Source of the DNA: an uncultured Planctomycetota bacterium
Lineage (GTDB): Bacteria > Planctomycetota > Phycisphaerae > Phycisphaerales > UBA5793
Length of the DNA stretch: 64,000 nt
Reading direction: 5' to 3'
Assembly (NCBI GenBank): GCA_900696685.1
Contig: CAADHA010000031.1
Coordinates: forward strand, 1 to 64,000
The translations under genes were made by a program, and so were the position numbers. This document shows positions 10,501-18,333 of this stretch, in pieces; position 1 is the stretch's first letter, and each line of letters starts with the position of its first letter. The notes beneath the pieces were generated by a model. That model was not told where the DNA came from and ran no database searches. It was given only the letters and a program-made list of their open reading frames with translations.

Positions 10501-11260
10501 TGAATGGCTTGCCCACGCATCGCTGCACGCCAATCCCGGTCTTGTTCTTCAGGGTGTCGAGAAGTTGCGTGTCCTCCGCCCGGTCGCCGTGGACGCTGCG
10601 GTGAAGATGCTTCAACTGGCCGTTGCCCGCCCGCGGCGGGACAACGGCACCTTCGCGGTCGATGCGGAACTGCGCACCCTCGACGAAGCTTCACGATTCG
10701 TCGTGCATGCGCATGCGACCGTCCTTCTGGGAACGCAAGTACCGCTGGCGCCTTCGGCGCCGGAGTCTCATTCCGTGATTGACCGCGCCTATCCGCGGAG
10801 CGTCGAAGAGGCCTACGAGGCATATCTTTTCCACGGTCCGCATTTTCAGGGGATTCGTGAGATCTGTGGTCTGAGCGATCGGGGGATGGTCGCCCGCGTT
10901 CGCTCTGCCGGCGCGCCGCGCGACTGGATGTGCGAGCCGCTTCGCAGCGCATGGCTGATCGATCCACTGCAGATCGATGTCGCATTTCAACTAGCGATCC
11001 TCTGGTGCTGCGAGCAGATGGGCGCGCCGTCGCTGCCGAGTTATCTCGGGCGATATCGCCAGTATGCGGCCGAGCTGCCCGCCGAGGGATCGTCGTGCAT
11101 TCTGCAGGTGCGTGACGCGAGTCGTTCGAAACTGACGGCTGACATCGCCTGGGTCGATGCGGCGGGGGCCCTCGTGGCGGATCTGACCGGCTGCGAGTGT
11201 ACGGTCGATCCGCTCCTGGCGAAGGCCTTTCGCCATGCCGCGGAACATGCCGGAACTTGA
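4559..11260 (+). CDS. pfaA: PUFA synthase subunit PfaA (KS-AT-ACP-ACP-KR-DH)
   Basis: This 2233-aa iterative PKS-like megasynthase elongates malonyl units. The KS domain (residues about 12-450) has Cys214 in DAACASS, His349 in EAHGTGT and His389 in KSQIGHTKAAAG. The AT domain (about 595-905) has FPGQGSQ at 599, Ser695 in GHSYGE, the Arg-bearing LRGRLM and SGAFHS, so it looks malonyl-specific and active. A helical linker (about 1085-1140) is followed by two ACPs with LGIDSIK; Ser1229 and Ser1356 are the phosphopantetheine sites. The KR domain has GGARGVT at 1662 and S/Y/N around 1835, 1848 and 1852. The C-terminal PKS-type DH has HVLGGRPVLP (His1967) and DVAFQ (Asp2140). Two ACPs is at the low end of the family, where 4-9 are common in marine types. 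TTG start; see the separate RBS entry. Confidence 0.95.
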   Translation: MTTKGHGAGLGSAPIAIIGMGCCFPGAANLTEFWRALARGEDGISEVPPTHWSAKDYFDPDPKRPDHTYCTRGGFLSPVSFDPTEFGIPPTILEATDTSQLLSLVVARAALEDAGYSEEREFNRERVSVILGITGTQELVIPLAARLGHPLWRRALAEAGISPELAERVIERIADGYVSWQENSFPGLLGNVVAGRIANRLNLRGTNCVIDAACASSLGAVHLAMMELAAGRSDMVVTGGADTLNDIFMHMCFSKTPALSPTGDARPFDADADGTVLGEGIGMLVLKRLEDAQRDGDRIYAVIRAVGTSSDGRSQSIYAPHAAGQARCLRNAYALSGVEPGTVGLIEAHGTGTKVGDAVEFEALKTVFREDRSDGTWCAVGSVKSQIGHTKAAAGAAGLIKAALAIYHRALPPTIKIRQPNPKLAIDESPFYLNTELRPWLSPGSSNGAAPTPRRAGVSSFGFGGSNFHAVLEEHRAALPQTAWDGSVQIIALSAQSVGGLLDQLDALRNESAAPHFGAEQLAWRASESRRTFDVRHAHRLVLVVERGEKVREKVAEVLGELVERVRNRLASGDSNSAWSANGAYYGTGTVEGAIGFVFPGQGSQYVGMARRLACIFPEMQEALSRFDSTATDPSDRIGEAVYPAPAYTAEARAAHEAHLRQTQIAQPAIGAISVGLSRVLERFGIRPQAVCGHSYGELVALHFAGYINESTLVDLTRLRGRLMAGEGPLRGDAEARASTGDDRGAMLAVKAPLDELAKLAGEAGLDVVLANRNSPTQGVLSGSSAAIADAAERCKARGFVSKRLQVSGAFHSRLMEDAVGPFRNAVEAATFSAPRLPVIAYATAQVYPSEVAAAKALLARQLIAPVDFVGQIETMYAAGVRCFVEVGPRAVLTGLIGAILGDRSHTARAVDASAGHRCGLADLARLLAELSAAGHAVDWLQWERPVREPRKPRMVVPLVGANYRSSGDATKRSLVQTLDASTEQGNKVSGRPWSDEPEIEGSRKESSSESSPPMILKAELCQHEHPATNMAKRVANNESDVGQDARNRSADRPSVSAALPTPANPALGEALRVLQDGLRAMQALQQQTAAAHQRFLETQEQAHRSIQRLIESQAGLMTGAPIAPFMSASEENVAIADREMLHAKSTVRTVGQDSEPTHQVSRSVPESSKPESSSPESQDSGLHPNTATRSQKSEITSVVLDVVCEKTGYPREMVAPEMDIEADLGIDSIKRVEIIAAVEERLPGLPQIKPEHMGSIRTLAQIVDFLGSGASANSESLPGAKCRSADANTECSVHAASQDSGLRSQVSDHHPQSGIQDTKPRITETVLAVVCEKTGYPREMVAPEMDIEADLGIDSIKRVEIIAAVEERLPGLPQIKPEHMGTLRTLAQIIDFLSGGDDRQTASPTAAALASVTVGNSQSPAALTANRTIQPRDASSAAIRRSVLTCKRFESLEAVDCKIADGCEVLITEDGHGLASAIRAALLRHAISARVVSLQEAARQSRNVELGGLIITAPMVTGAPATGADLMDAFLRDALLAARAASVPLTRVAEDGGAFFATISRMDGAFGLVGDGFEPVCGALAGLAKTAVQEWPGVRVRAIDVASDWSDRAAAAEAIVRVLFADGPVEVGLDANGRIELDAVPQSIEAGESALRPGDVVVISGGARGVTAEAAVALARAYSPTLVLLGRSAAPEDEPAWLAMQSTEAEIKQAILRHEFVGRRPSPAQLQAAFAARMAAREIAKNLDRISAAGVTVVYRQVDVCDANAVRVALSQIRERYGPIRGIVHGAGVLEDRLIRDKTPEQFDRVYETKVGGLRNLLHAASPGDLRQLLMFSSVSARYGNVGQVDYAMANEALNKIAQRLSRELSDCRVVSINWGPWDGGMVTAAHKREFAGRGVELIPLEAGADALVAEMGAAGRAVEVVIGAPPDQAGQQKKVSSAATTRTIPLSVAFERELDLQRHPFLRSHVLGGRPVLPAAMMLEWLAHASLHANPGLVLQGVEKLRVLRPVAVDAAVKMLQLAVARPRRDNGTFAVDAELRTLDEASRFVVHAHATVLLGTQVPLAPSAPESHSVIDRAYPRSVEEAYEAYLFHGPHFQGIREICGLSDRGMVARVRSAGAPRDWMCEPLRSAWLIDPLQIDVAFQLAILWCCEQMGAPSLPSYLGRYRQYAAELPAEGSSCILQVRDASRSKLTADIAWVDAAGALVADLTGCECTVDPLLAKAFRHAAEHAGT
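8168..8705 (+). repeat. near-identical ACP duplication within pfaA
   Basis: Bases 8168-8324 and 8549-8705 are the cores of the two ACP domains. They differ at only four of 157 positions by eye, all of them synonymous third positions. The offset is 381 bp (127 codons). The preceding linkers also share a short CAGGACTCAGGCCTC word, at about 8095 and 8454. The intervening linker is otherwise different. This fits a recent duplication or ongoing gene conversion between ACPs. Confidence 0.9.
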
Positions 11261-11271
11261 AGGGATATCGC

Positions 11272-14200
11272 ATGTCCCCGGACTGCCCCATCGCGGTCGT
11301 CGGCATGGGCGGCGTCTTTCCTGGCGCGAACGATGTCGACGCCTTCTGGCGAAACATCATCTCCGGGAAGGACCAGGCCCGCGAAGTGCCGCATGGACGA
11401 TGGGTGATTGAACCGCGGCGAGCGCTGGCAGGTGAAGCGCAGCCCGACCGGGTTGTTTCGCTGCGCGGCTGCTTCGTGGACGATTTTCGGTTCGACCCAA
11501 CGGGCTTGCGAATCGCCTCCGACCTTCTCTCTCTGCTTGATCCTGTCTATCACTTCGCATTGCACGCGAGCCGCGATGCCTTTCGCGATGCCCGCCTTGA
11601 CGATGTTGATCGGACACGCGTCGGCGTGATCCTCGCGGCCATCGCATTGCCGACAGACGCGTCGTCGGCGATCACGCGCGAGCTTCTGGGGTCGGCCTTC
11701 GAACAGCGGTTGCTCGGCGGGCCACACGGCGCTTCGCGCGGGCTCCGCACCCACCCGCTCAACAGCCGCGTCGTCGGTCTTCCGGCGGCGCTTGTTGCAC
11801 AAGGGTTGGGATTGGGTGGCGGTACGTATACGCTCGATGCGGCTTGTGCATCCTCCCTGTATGCGTTGAAGCTGGCATGCGACGAACTGTCCTCCGGTCG
11901 GGCCGATGCGATGCTCGCCGGCGGCGTCTCGCGGCCGGAATGCCTTTACACGCAGATGGGTTTTACCCAACTCCGGGCGCTGTCGCCGAGCGGGCGCTGC
12001 GCGCCCTTTGATGCATCGTGCGACGGGCTGGTCGTCGGCGAGGGCGCGGGCATGGTCGTTCTCAAACGCCTTGACGACGCCCTGCGCCAGGGCGATCAGG
12101 TGTACGCAGTCATCCGCGGAATCGGCCTGTCGAACGACATCGGCGGCAGTCTGCTGGCGCCGGATCGCGAGGGTCAGTTGCGGGCCATGCGGCAGGCGTA
12201 CACCCGTGCGGGCTGGTCGCCGGACGCGGTTGATCTGATGGAGTGCCACGGCACAGGCACGCCCACGGGCGATGCCGTTGAGATTCAGAGTCTTCGCGCG
12301 CTGTGGCAGGACATCGGCGCCGTCGTAGCGGGCTGCCCGATCGGTTCGGTCAAGTCGATGATCGGGCATCTTCTGACCGGCGCGGGGGCGGCGGGGCTTA
12401 TCAAGATACTGCTGGCGATGCGGGAGGGTATGCTGCCGCCGTCGGCCAACTACCACCACCACGGCGATGCGATTCCGCTGGCAGGCAGCCCCTTTCGCGT
12501 CCAGACGGTGCCCGAGACGTGGGAACGACGGGATGCTTTTACGCCGCGCCGTGCCGCAATCAGCGCCTTTGGCTTCGGCGGCATCAACGCGCATGTACTG
12601 GTCGAAGAATGGCCGGCATCGACGGCAACCGTCCGCAATCCACAAACGGCGGTCCCAAGTTCGACGTCGCATGAGCCCATTGCAATCGTCGGCCTCTCCG
12701 TTCGCGTTGGAAGTGTGGCATCGGCCGCTGAACTGCGACAGCTTCTCTTTCGCGGAGATTCCGCGATTGGCCCACGTCCGATGAACCGCAGGCCCGGTTG
12801 TGACGAGCTGATCAGGGATTCGGCGGATGCTCATACGGATCGAGGCGCTTATCTCGATGGGCTTTCCATCCGAGCGGGCAAGTTCCGGGTGCCACCCAGC
12901 GAGATCCCCGAGATACTCCCGCAACAGCTCCTGATGCTCGATGTCGTTTCCGAGGCGCTGGCTGATGCAGGCATGCCGCTGCGAGAACGCCGACCGGACC
13001 TGGGGGTCGTGATCGGGCTGTCGCTCGATCTGAATACGACCAATTTTCACCTGCGATGGTGGATCCCCGGACAGGTTCGTAGTTGGGCCGAGAAACTGGG
13101 TGTGTCCCTCTCACCCGAGCGGGAGGCCGAATGGATTGACGCGCTGAAGGATGCCGTCGGACCGGCACTCAACGCCTCTCGTACTCTCGGCGCGCTGGGG
13201 GGGATGGTTGCCAGTCGCATCGCACGCGAGTTGCAGGCCGGCGGCCCGAGCTTCGGCGTTTCCTGTGAGGAGGCCTCAGGCATCAAGGCCATTGAGATTG
13301 CCGTGCGTTCGCTGCGGGCCGGTGAGATCAACCGTGCCGTGGTCGGCGCGGTGGACCTCGCAGGCGACGTTCGAAACGTCATCGCCACGAGATCGCTTCT
13401 CGGCAAGTCGGGCGACGATTCGTCGGATCCGTTTGGTGACGGCGCGGCGGCCGTCGTTCTCAAGCGGCTCTCTGACGCCCGGCGCGATGGCGATCGAGTC
13501 CATGCCCTGATCCGCGGCATCGGCGGGGCAAGCGGAACGTGGCTTGGTGCCTGTAATGAGTCTGCGATCGACGTCTGGCAGCGCTCGCTCGATCGGGCTT
13601 GTCAGGATGGTGACGTACGCAGGGAGCAAATCGAATTCTATGAATTGCACGATGGGGCGGGAGAGCAGCGTGCGATAGAAACCGCCGCGCTGGTTGAGAG
13701 TCTACCCGCTCGGCAGCGGCCGGTGGTCGTGGGCTCGGTGAAATCCGTCGTCGGTCACACCGGCGCAGCGGCAGGACTGGCCTCGGTTGTCAAGGCCGCG
13801 ATGTGTCTCGAGCATGCTGTTCTACCACCCGCCGTCGGTCCGCTGGCTGAACGATCAGCTTTGACCGATCGGCTCTACGCGCCGACTGCCGCGCAATACT
13901 GGTGGCATGAACGGGCGCGCAGTGCACACTGCGCTGCTGTCGCCGCGATGACCACGGATGGTAACTGTGCCCATGTGGTGCTGGAGGAGGCCCCGTGCGA
14001 AGACGAGCGCCGTGATCGCCGTCGGGTACTGCAACTTCCGGCGGCGATTTTTCGAGTCACGGCGGATGAGCCGGCGGCGCTCGTCGATGGACTGGCAGTT
14101 CTTCGTGCTTTTGCAGTCCGGCAGCGAAATCCAATCGAATCATTGGCGGCGCGGTGGCATCGTCAGCAAAGCACGGCGCGCGAAGGGCGGTTGGCGGTTG

Positions 14201-17200
14201 CAATCCTCGCGGAGAGCGACGATGACCTCGTGCGTGTCATCGACGAGACTTCGGCAGCGCTGCGCACGGCGCCTGACGAACCGCTCGACGGCCGTCGCGG
14301 CGCTTTTTTTGAACCGGTCCCGCTCGGCCCAGCCGGCGAAATGGCATTCGTCTATCCCGGCTCCGGTAGTCATTACCCGGGCATGGCGCGCGAGCTTTCG
14401 CTGTACTTCCCGGTGGTTGTGGCGGCCTTGGACCGCGAGCATAAGCAAGTCGCCGGTATCGCCGAATCCGATCCCGATCATGAATTACCCTGGCGGCCGG
14501 AATGGAATGATCTTGCGCAAGGCGGCTCTGTCGCCGGAGGTACGGAGTCGATCGAGACGTTCATGTTCAGTCAGGTTTCGTTCGGCGTGCTTGCCAGCGA
14601 CATCCTCCGGGCCTTCGGGCTGCGACCGACGGCGATCATCGGATACAGTCTGGGCGAGTCCGTCGGCCTGCTGGCCACGCGAACCTGGAACGGTGAAGAA
14701 ATGTATCGCCGGCTTCGGGCTTCGCCGCTTTTCAAGACGCAGCTTGCCGGATCGCGCACGGCTTTGCAATCCGCCTGGAAACTTTCACCTGAAGCGGCTG
14801 CCGAATGGTGCGCCGCGGTCGTCGCGCGCCCCGCGGAGCAGGTGCGCGAAATACTGCGGGACGTGACCTCCGTCCGGCTGCTGATCGTGAACTCCCCTCG
14901 GGAGACGGTCATCGGCGGGCTTCGTGCGGATGTCAACGAGGTGGCACGGCGACTGGGCTGCCGGGCGATCGCGGTGCCGGGCGTGCCGACGGTCCATTTC
15001 GACGCCGCCAAGGTGGTGGAGCAGGCCTACCGCGAACTGCATCTGCTGCCGACAACACCCCCCGACGGCATGCGCTTCTACAGTGCTGCCGCGGGTCGCG
15101 CCTACCCGGTCTCTCGCGAGGCAACAGCCGAATCCATCACCGCCCAGGCCCTGCACGGTTTCGATTTTCCATCGCTGATTCGACAGGCCTACGACGACGG
15201 CGTGCGACTCTTCGTCGAGGTCGGCCCACAGGCGTCTTGTACACGAATGATTGATCGAATCCTGCGAGGCCGGTCGTACTTTGCCCGCTCGGCGTCGCAG
15301 CGCGGCGACAGCGAAATTCGTCCGCTTCTTGAGCTGATCGCAGGGCTGATTGCCCATCGTGTACCCGTGGACCTTGCCGCTTTGTACGGCTCGGATGAAT
15401 CGGATGAACGAGAATCGGCGGCGTCTTCGTCGGTAGCCGATTCGTGCGAGCGGTTGATTCACGTGCCCATTTGCGGGCCACGCTTGCTCCCGCCACTACC
15501 GCCGCCGGGCGACTTGCACTTAACGTCGCCCGCGACCGCATCGCAAACATCGCCTGTTGCCATTTCTGACCACCCGTTGCCCCCGGTTCACAAGAGCGCC
15601 GCGGCTTATTCGATGCTTTCAGATTTAGCGGAATCGAATGACGGTACGGCGCTGCGCGCGTCGTTTATGGAAACGGTGAGTGCCACGACTGCCGCCCATC
15701 ACGCCTACATGCGGTTCAGCGAGTCTGCCGCGCAGGGGATGGAGTCGGTGCTGACAATGCAGTCACGATTGCTGGAGCTGGCCGCGCGCCACGGAATCGA
15801 CGTGGCGCGATCCATTGACATCAATGAAGACCAGACAGCTCCGGATAAGCCGACGGATATGCAAGGGAAAGATTCACCTGCGTATTCCCGAGAACAGTGT
15901 CTTGAATTCGCCCGCGGGAGTGTCGCGGCTGTCCTCGGACCGATGTTCGACGAAGTCGATCGACATCCCACACGTGTTCGCCTGCCGGATGAGCCGCTGA
16001 TGCTCGTCGATCGCATTCTAGATGTCGATGGTACGAAGGGCGTCCTCGGACCGGGGCGCGTCGTGACTGAGCACGATGTCCTGCCCGGCGCGTGGTATCT
16101 TGACGGTGATCGGTGCCCGATCTGCATCACGGTCGAAGCCGGCCAGGCGGATCTGTTTCTGTCGGGCTATTTGGGGATCGATCTGGTTACGAAGGGCCTG
16201 CGGACGTATCGCCTGCTCGATGCGACGGTGAAGTTCCATCGGGGATTGCCGCGGCCCGGAGAGACGATCCGCTACGACATCCGGATCGACCGCTTTGTGC
16301 GCCAGGGACAGACGCACCTGTTTTTCTTCGAGTTTGACGGCACGATCGACGGCGTGCCAGTCCTGACCATGCGAAACGGCTGCGCGGGCTTCTTCACAAA
16401 GGAGGAAATTGCGGCGTCGCATGGACTGGTACTGCGTCCGGAAGACACGTCGCGCGGCGAGGGCAGAATCACGGGTGGTTACCAGCCGCTTCTGACTGCC
16501 GAAAAGGGCGCACGAATCGAATCGTATGGCGATGAACAACTCACCACACTTCGCTGCGGAGACCTCGGCGGCTGCTTCGGGCCGGTGTTCGCGTATGCGG
16601 GCTTGCACAATCCGCTGCGCCTGCCGGATGGGCGAATGAAACTGATCGATCGCGTCCTCTCGCTGGATTTGACCGGTGGGCGCTTCGGGCTGGGGGAGAT
16701 CGTCGCTGAGGCGGACGTCCACCCTAACGACTGGTTCCTGACCTGCCATTTCGTGGACGACATGGTTATGCCGGGGACACTCATGTACGAATGCTGTGCC
16801 CATGCCCTGCGCTTTCTACTGCTTCGCATGGGCTGGATCGGCGAGCGCGAAGGTGTCTGCTACGAGCCGGTGCCGGGCGTGGCAAGTTCTCTTCGGTGCC
16901 GTGGCCCTGTGACGCCGAATACAAAAAAGGCCTCGTATCGCGTGGTGATTAAGGAGATCGGTTATCGATCCGGATCGTCCGATGTCAAGGACCGGGTAGA
17001 TGAGATTCCGTATGTTCTGGCTGACGCTCTCATGTACGCTGACGGAGTAGCCATCGTGCAGATGACGAACATGTCGCTGCAGGTGACGGGCCTTACGCGT
17101 GAAAAACTGGAATCCACATGGAAGAACGCCGGCAGCAAATCTCGATCCGCAATCCACAAACCAAAAACCGCAATTCCAACGCCTGCGTCGCGCGTTTTCA

Positions 17201-18333
17201 CACGTGATCAGATTCTCGCCTTTGCAGTCGGCAAGCCGTCGGATTGTTTCGGCGAGCCGTACGCGATCTTCGACGGCGATTCGCGACGCATTGCCCGCCT
17301 GCCGGGTCCGCCGTATCAGTTTCTCGATCGTGTGACGCAGGTCGAACCCGACCCGTTCGTCCTGCAGCCGGGAGGGTGGATCACGGCGGAGTATGACATC
17401 CCACCGGATGCGTGGTATTTCGCGGCCAATCGCCAGCCGACGATGCCGTTCGCGGTCCTGCTCGAAGTCGCCCTTCAGCCGTGCGGTTTTCTCGCGGCCT
17501 ATGCAGGTTCAGCGTTGACATCCGAAACGGATCTGTCGTTTCGGAATCTCGGCGGCAGTGCCGTGTTGCATCGGGAAGTCCGGCCGAACGACGGCACGCT
17601 TCGCACGCGCGTCCGCATGACGAACGTCTCCCGCGCCGGTGGGATGATCATCCAGGAGTACGAATTTCACGTTCTTTGCGCGGATCAGTCGGTGTACGAG
17701 GGCACGACGTCGTTCGGTTTCTTCTCGGCCGAGGCGCTCGCCCGACAGGTCGGCATCCGCGACGCGCGGGATCGGATGTTTACGCCCGAGGCAGCGCAGC
17801 TGGCCGGAGCGAAACAGTTTGATCTGCCCGACCTGCCGCCGCACACGCCTGATGAGGCGATGGATGCTGATACGACCAGTGGTGCGGCGCTACCCGGCCG
17901 CGCATTTCGCATGATTGACCGCGTTGGCGTACTTCTGCCGGATGGCGGGCCGCGCGGTCTGGGCTACATACAGGGTTCGACGCAGGTTGATCCGACGGCG
18001 TGGTTCTTCAAGGCCCACTTTTACCAGGACCCCGTCTGGCCGGGTTCGCTGGGGCTGGAGTCGCTCCTGCAACTGCTCAAGGCGTTTATGCTCGATCGCC
18101 GACCGGAGCTTGCCGAGACGCATCGGTTCGAGTGCATCGCCGTCGGCCGTCGCCACCAGTGGAGCTACCGCGGCCAGATCGTGCCGAGTAATAAGCGCGT
18201 CGAGGTACAGGCGGTCATCACACACCGCGAGGAGGGCCCTGGCTCGTTGATAGTGGCGGATGGGTTTTTAGGCGTAGATGGTGTTATCATCTATCAGATG
18301 AATGACTTTGGGTTACGGATTGCGAATTCATGA
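11272..18333 (+). CDS. pfaC: PUFA synthase subunit PfaC with fused AT (KS-CLF-AT-hotdog x4)
   Basis: This 2353-aa protein begins 11 bp after pfaA behind AGGG. KS (about 1-430) has Cys192 in DAACASS, His326 in ECHGTGT and His366 in KSMIGHLLTGAG. A second KS-like domain (about 469-900) has Glu667 where the Cys should be (VSCEEASG), so it is a chain-length-factor type. AT (about 1024-1335) has YPGSGSHYPG and GYSLGES (Ser1126), with no clear malonyl-binding Arg, resembling PfaB. From about 1545 four FabA-like hotdogs follow. The second (CHFVDDMVMPG, His1826) and fourth (AHFYQDPVWPG, His2249) keep the catalytic His. The first and third (DRCPICITVE, NRQPTMPFAV) do not. This matches the double-hotdog dehydratase pairs of PfaC. 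No C-terminal acyltransferase (AGPAT) follows. The TGA overlaps the dapF ATG. Confidence 0.94.
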   Translation: MSPDCPIAVVGMGGVFPGANDVDAFWRNIISGKDQAREVPHGRWVIEPRRALAGEAQPDRVVSLRGCFVDDFRFDPTGLRIASDLLSLLDPVYHFALHASRDAFRDARLDDVDRTRVGVILAAIALPTDASSAITRELLGSAFEQRLLGGPHGASRGLRTHPLNSRVVGLPAALVAQGLGLGGGTYTLDAACASSLYALKLACDELSSGRADAMLAGGVSRPECLYTQMGFTQLRALSPSGRCAPFDASCDGLVVGEGAGMVVLKRLDDALRQGDQVYAVIRGIGLSNDIGGSLLAPDREGQLRAMRQAYTRAGWSPDAVDLMECHGTGTPTGDAVEIQSLRALWQDIGAVVAGCPIGSVKSMIGHLLTGAGAAGLIKILLAMREGMLPPSANYHHHGDAIPLAGSPFRVQTVPETWERRDAFTPRRAAISAFGFGGINAHVLVEEWPASTATVRNPQTAVPSSTSHEPIAIVGLSVRVGSVASAAELRQLLFRGDSAIGPRPMNRRPGCDELIRDSADAHTDRGAYLDGLSIRAGKFRVPPSEIPEILPQQLLMLDVVSEALADAGMPLRERRPDLGVVIGLSLDLNTTNFHLRWWIPGQVRSWAEKLGVSLSPEREAEWIDALKDAVGPALNASRTLGALGGMVASRIARELQAGGPSFGVSCEEASGIKAIEIAVRSLRAGEINRAVVGAVDLAGDVRNVIATRSLLGKSGDDSSDPFGDGAAAVVLKRLSDARRDGDRVHALIRGIGGASGTWLGACNESAIDVWQRSLDRACQDGDVRREQIEFYELHDGAGEQRAIETAALVESLPARQRPVVVGSVKSVVGHTGAAAGLASVVKAAMCLEHAVLPPAVGPLAERSALTDRLYAPTAAQYWWHERARSAHCAAVAAMTTDGNCAHVVLEEAPCEDERRDRRRVLQLPAAIFRVTADEPAALVDGLAVLRAFAVRQRNPIESLAARWHRQQSTAREGRLAVAILAESDDDLVRVIDETSAALRTAPDEPLDGRRGAFFEPVPLGPAGEMAFVYPGSGSHYPGMARELSLYFPVVVAALDREHKQVAGIAESDPDHELPWRPEWNDLAQGGSVAGGTESIETFMFSQVSFGVLASDILRAFGLRPTAIIGYSLGESVGLLATRTWNGEEMYRRLRASPLFKTQLAGSRTALQSAWKLSPEAAAEWCAAVVARPAEQVREILRDVTSVRLLIVNSPRETVIGGLRADVNEVARRLGCRAIAVPGVPTVHFDAAKVVEQAYRELHLLPTTPPDGMRFYSAAAGRAYPVSREATAESITAQALHGFDFPSLIRQAYDDGVRLFVEVGPQASCTRMIDRILRGRSYFARSASQRGDSEIRPLLELIAGLIAHRVPVDLAALYGSDESDERESAASSSVADSCERLIHVPICGPRLLPPLPPPGDLHLTSPATASQTSPVAISDHPLPPVHKSAAAYSMLSDLAESNDGTALRASFMETVSATTAAHHAYMRFSESAAQGMESVLTMQSRLLELAARHGIDVARSIDINEDQTAPDKPTDMQGKDSPAYSREQCLEFARGSVAAVLGPMFDEVDRHPTRVRLPDEPLMLVDRILDVDGTKGVLGPGRVVTEHDVLPGAWYLDGDRCPICITVEAGQADLFLSGYLGIDLVTKGLRTYRLLDATVKFHRGLPRPGETIRYDIRIDRFVRQGQTHLFFFEFDGTIDGVPVLTMRNGCAGFFTKEEIAASHGLVLRPEDTSRGEGRITGGYQPLLTAEKGARIESYGDEQLTTLRCGDLGGCFGPVFAYAGLHNPLRLPDGRMKLIDRVLSLDLTGGRFGLGEIVAEADVHPNDWFLTCHFVDDMVMPGTLMYECCAHALRFLLLRMGWIGEREGVCYEPVPGVASSLRCRGPVTPNTKKASYRVVIKEIGYRSGSSDVKDRVDEIPYVLADALMYADGVAIVQMTNMSLQVTGLTREKLESTWKNAGSKSRSAIHKPKTAIPTPASRVFTRDQILAFAVGKPSDCFGEPYAIFDGDSRRIARLPGPPYQFLDRVTQVEPDPFVLQPGGWITAEYDIPPDAWYFAANRQPTMPFAVLLEVALQPCGFLAAYAGSALTSETDLSFRNLGGSAVLHREVRPNDGTLRTRVRMTNVSRAGGMIIQEYEFHVLCADQSVYEGTTSFGFFSAEALARQVGIRDARDRMFTPEAAQLAGAKQFDLPDLPPHTPDEAMDADTTSGAALPGRAFRMIDRVGVLLPDGGPRGLGYIQGSTQVDPTAWFFKAHFYQDPVWPGSLGLESLLQLLKAFMLDRRPELAETHRFECIAVGRRHQWSYRGQIVPSNKRVEVQAVITHREEGPGSLIVADGFLGVDGVIIYQMNDFGLRIANS

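Noticed and set aside
11041-13050. 669-codon minus-strand ORF
   Set aside because: It is antisense to the pfaA end and pfaC KS/CLF domains, which have intact catalytic motifs. Its product is His/Arg-rich with no domain; such frames are common in high-GC genes.
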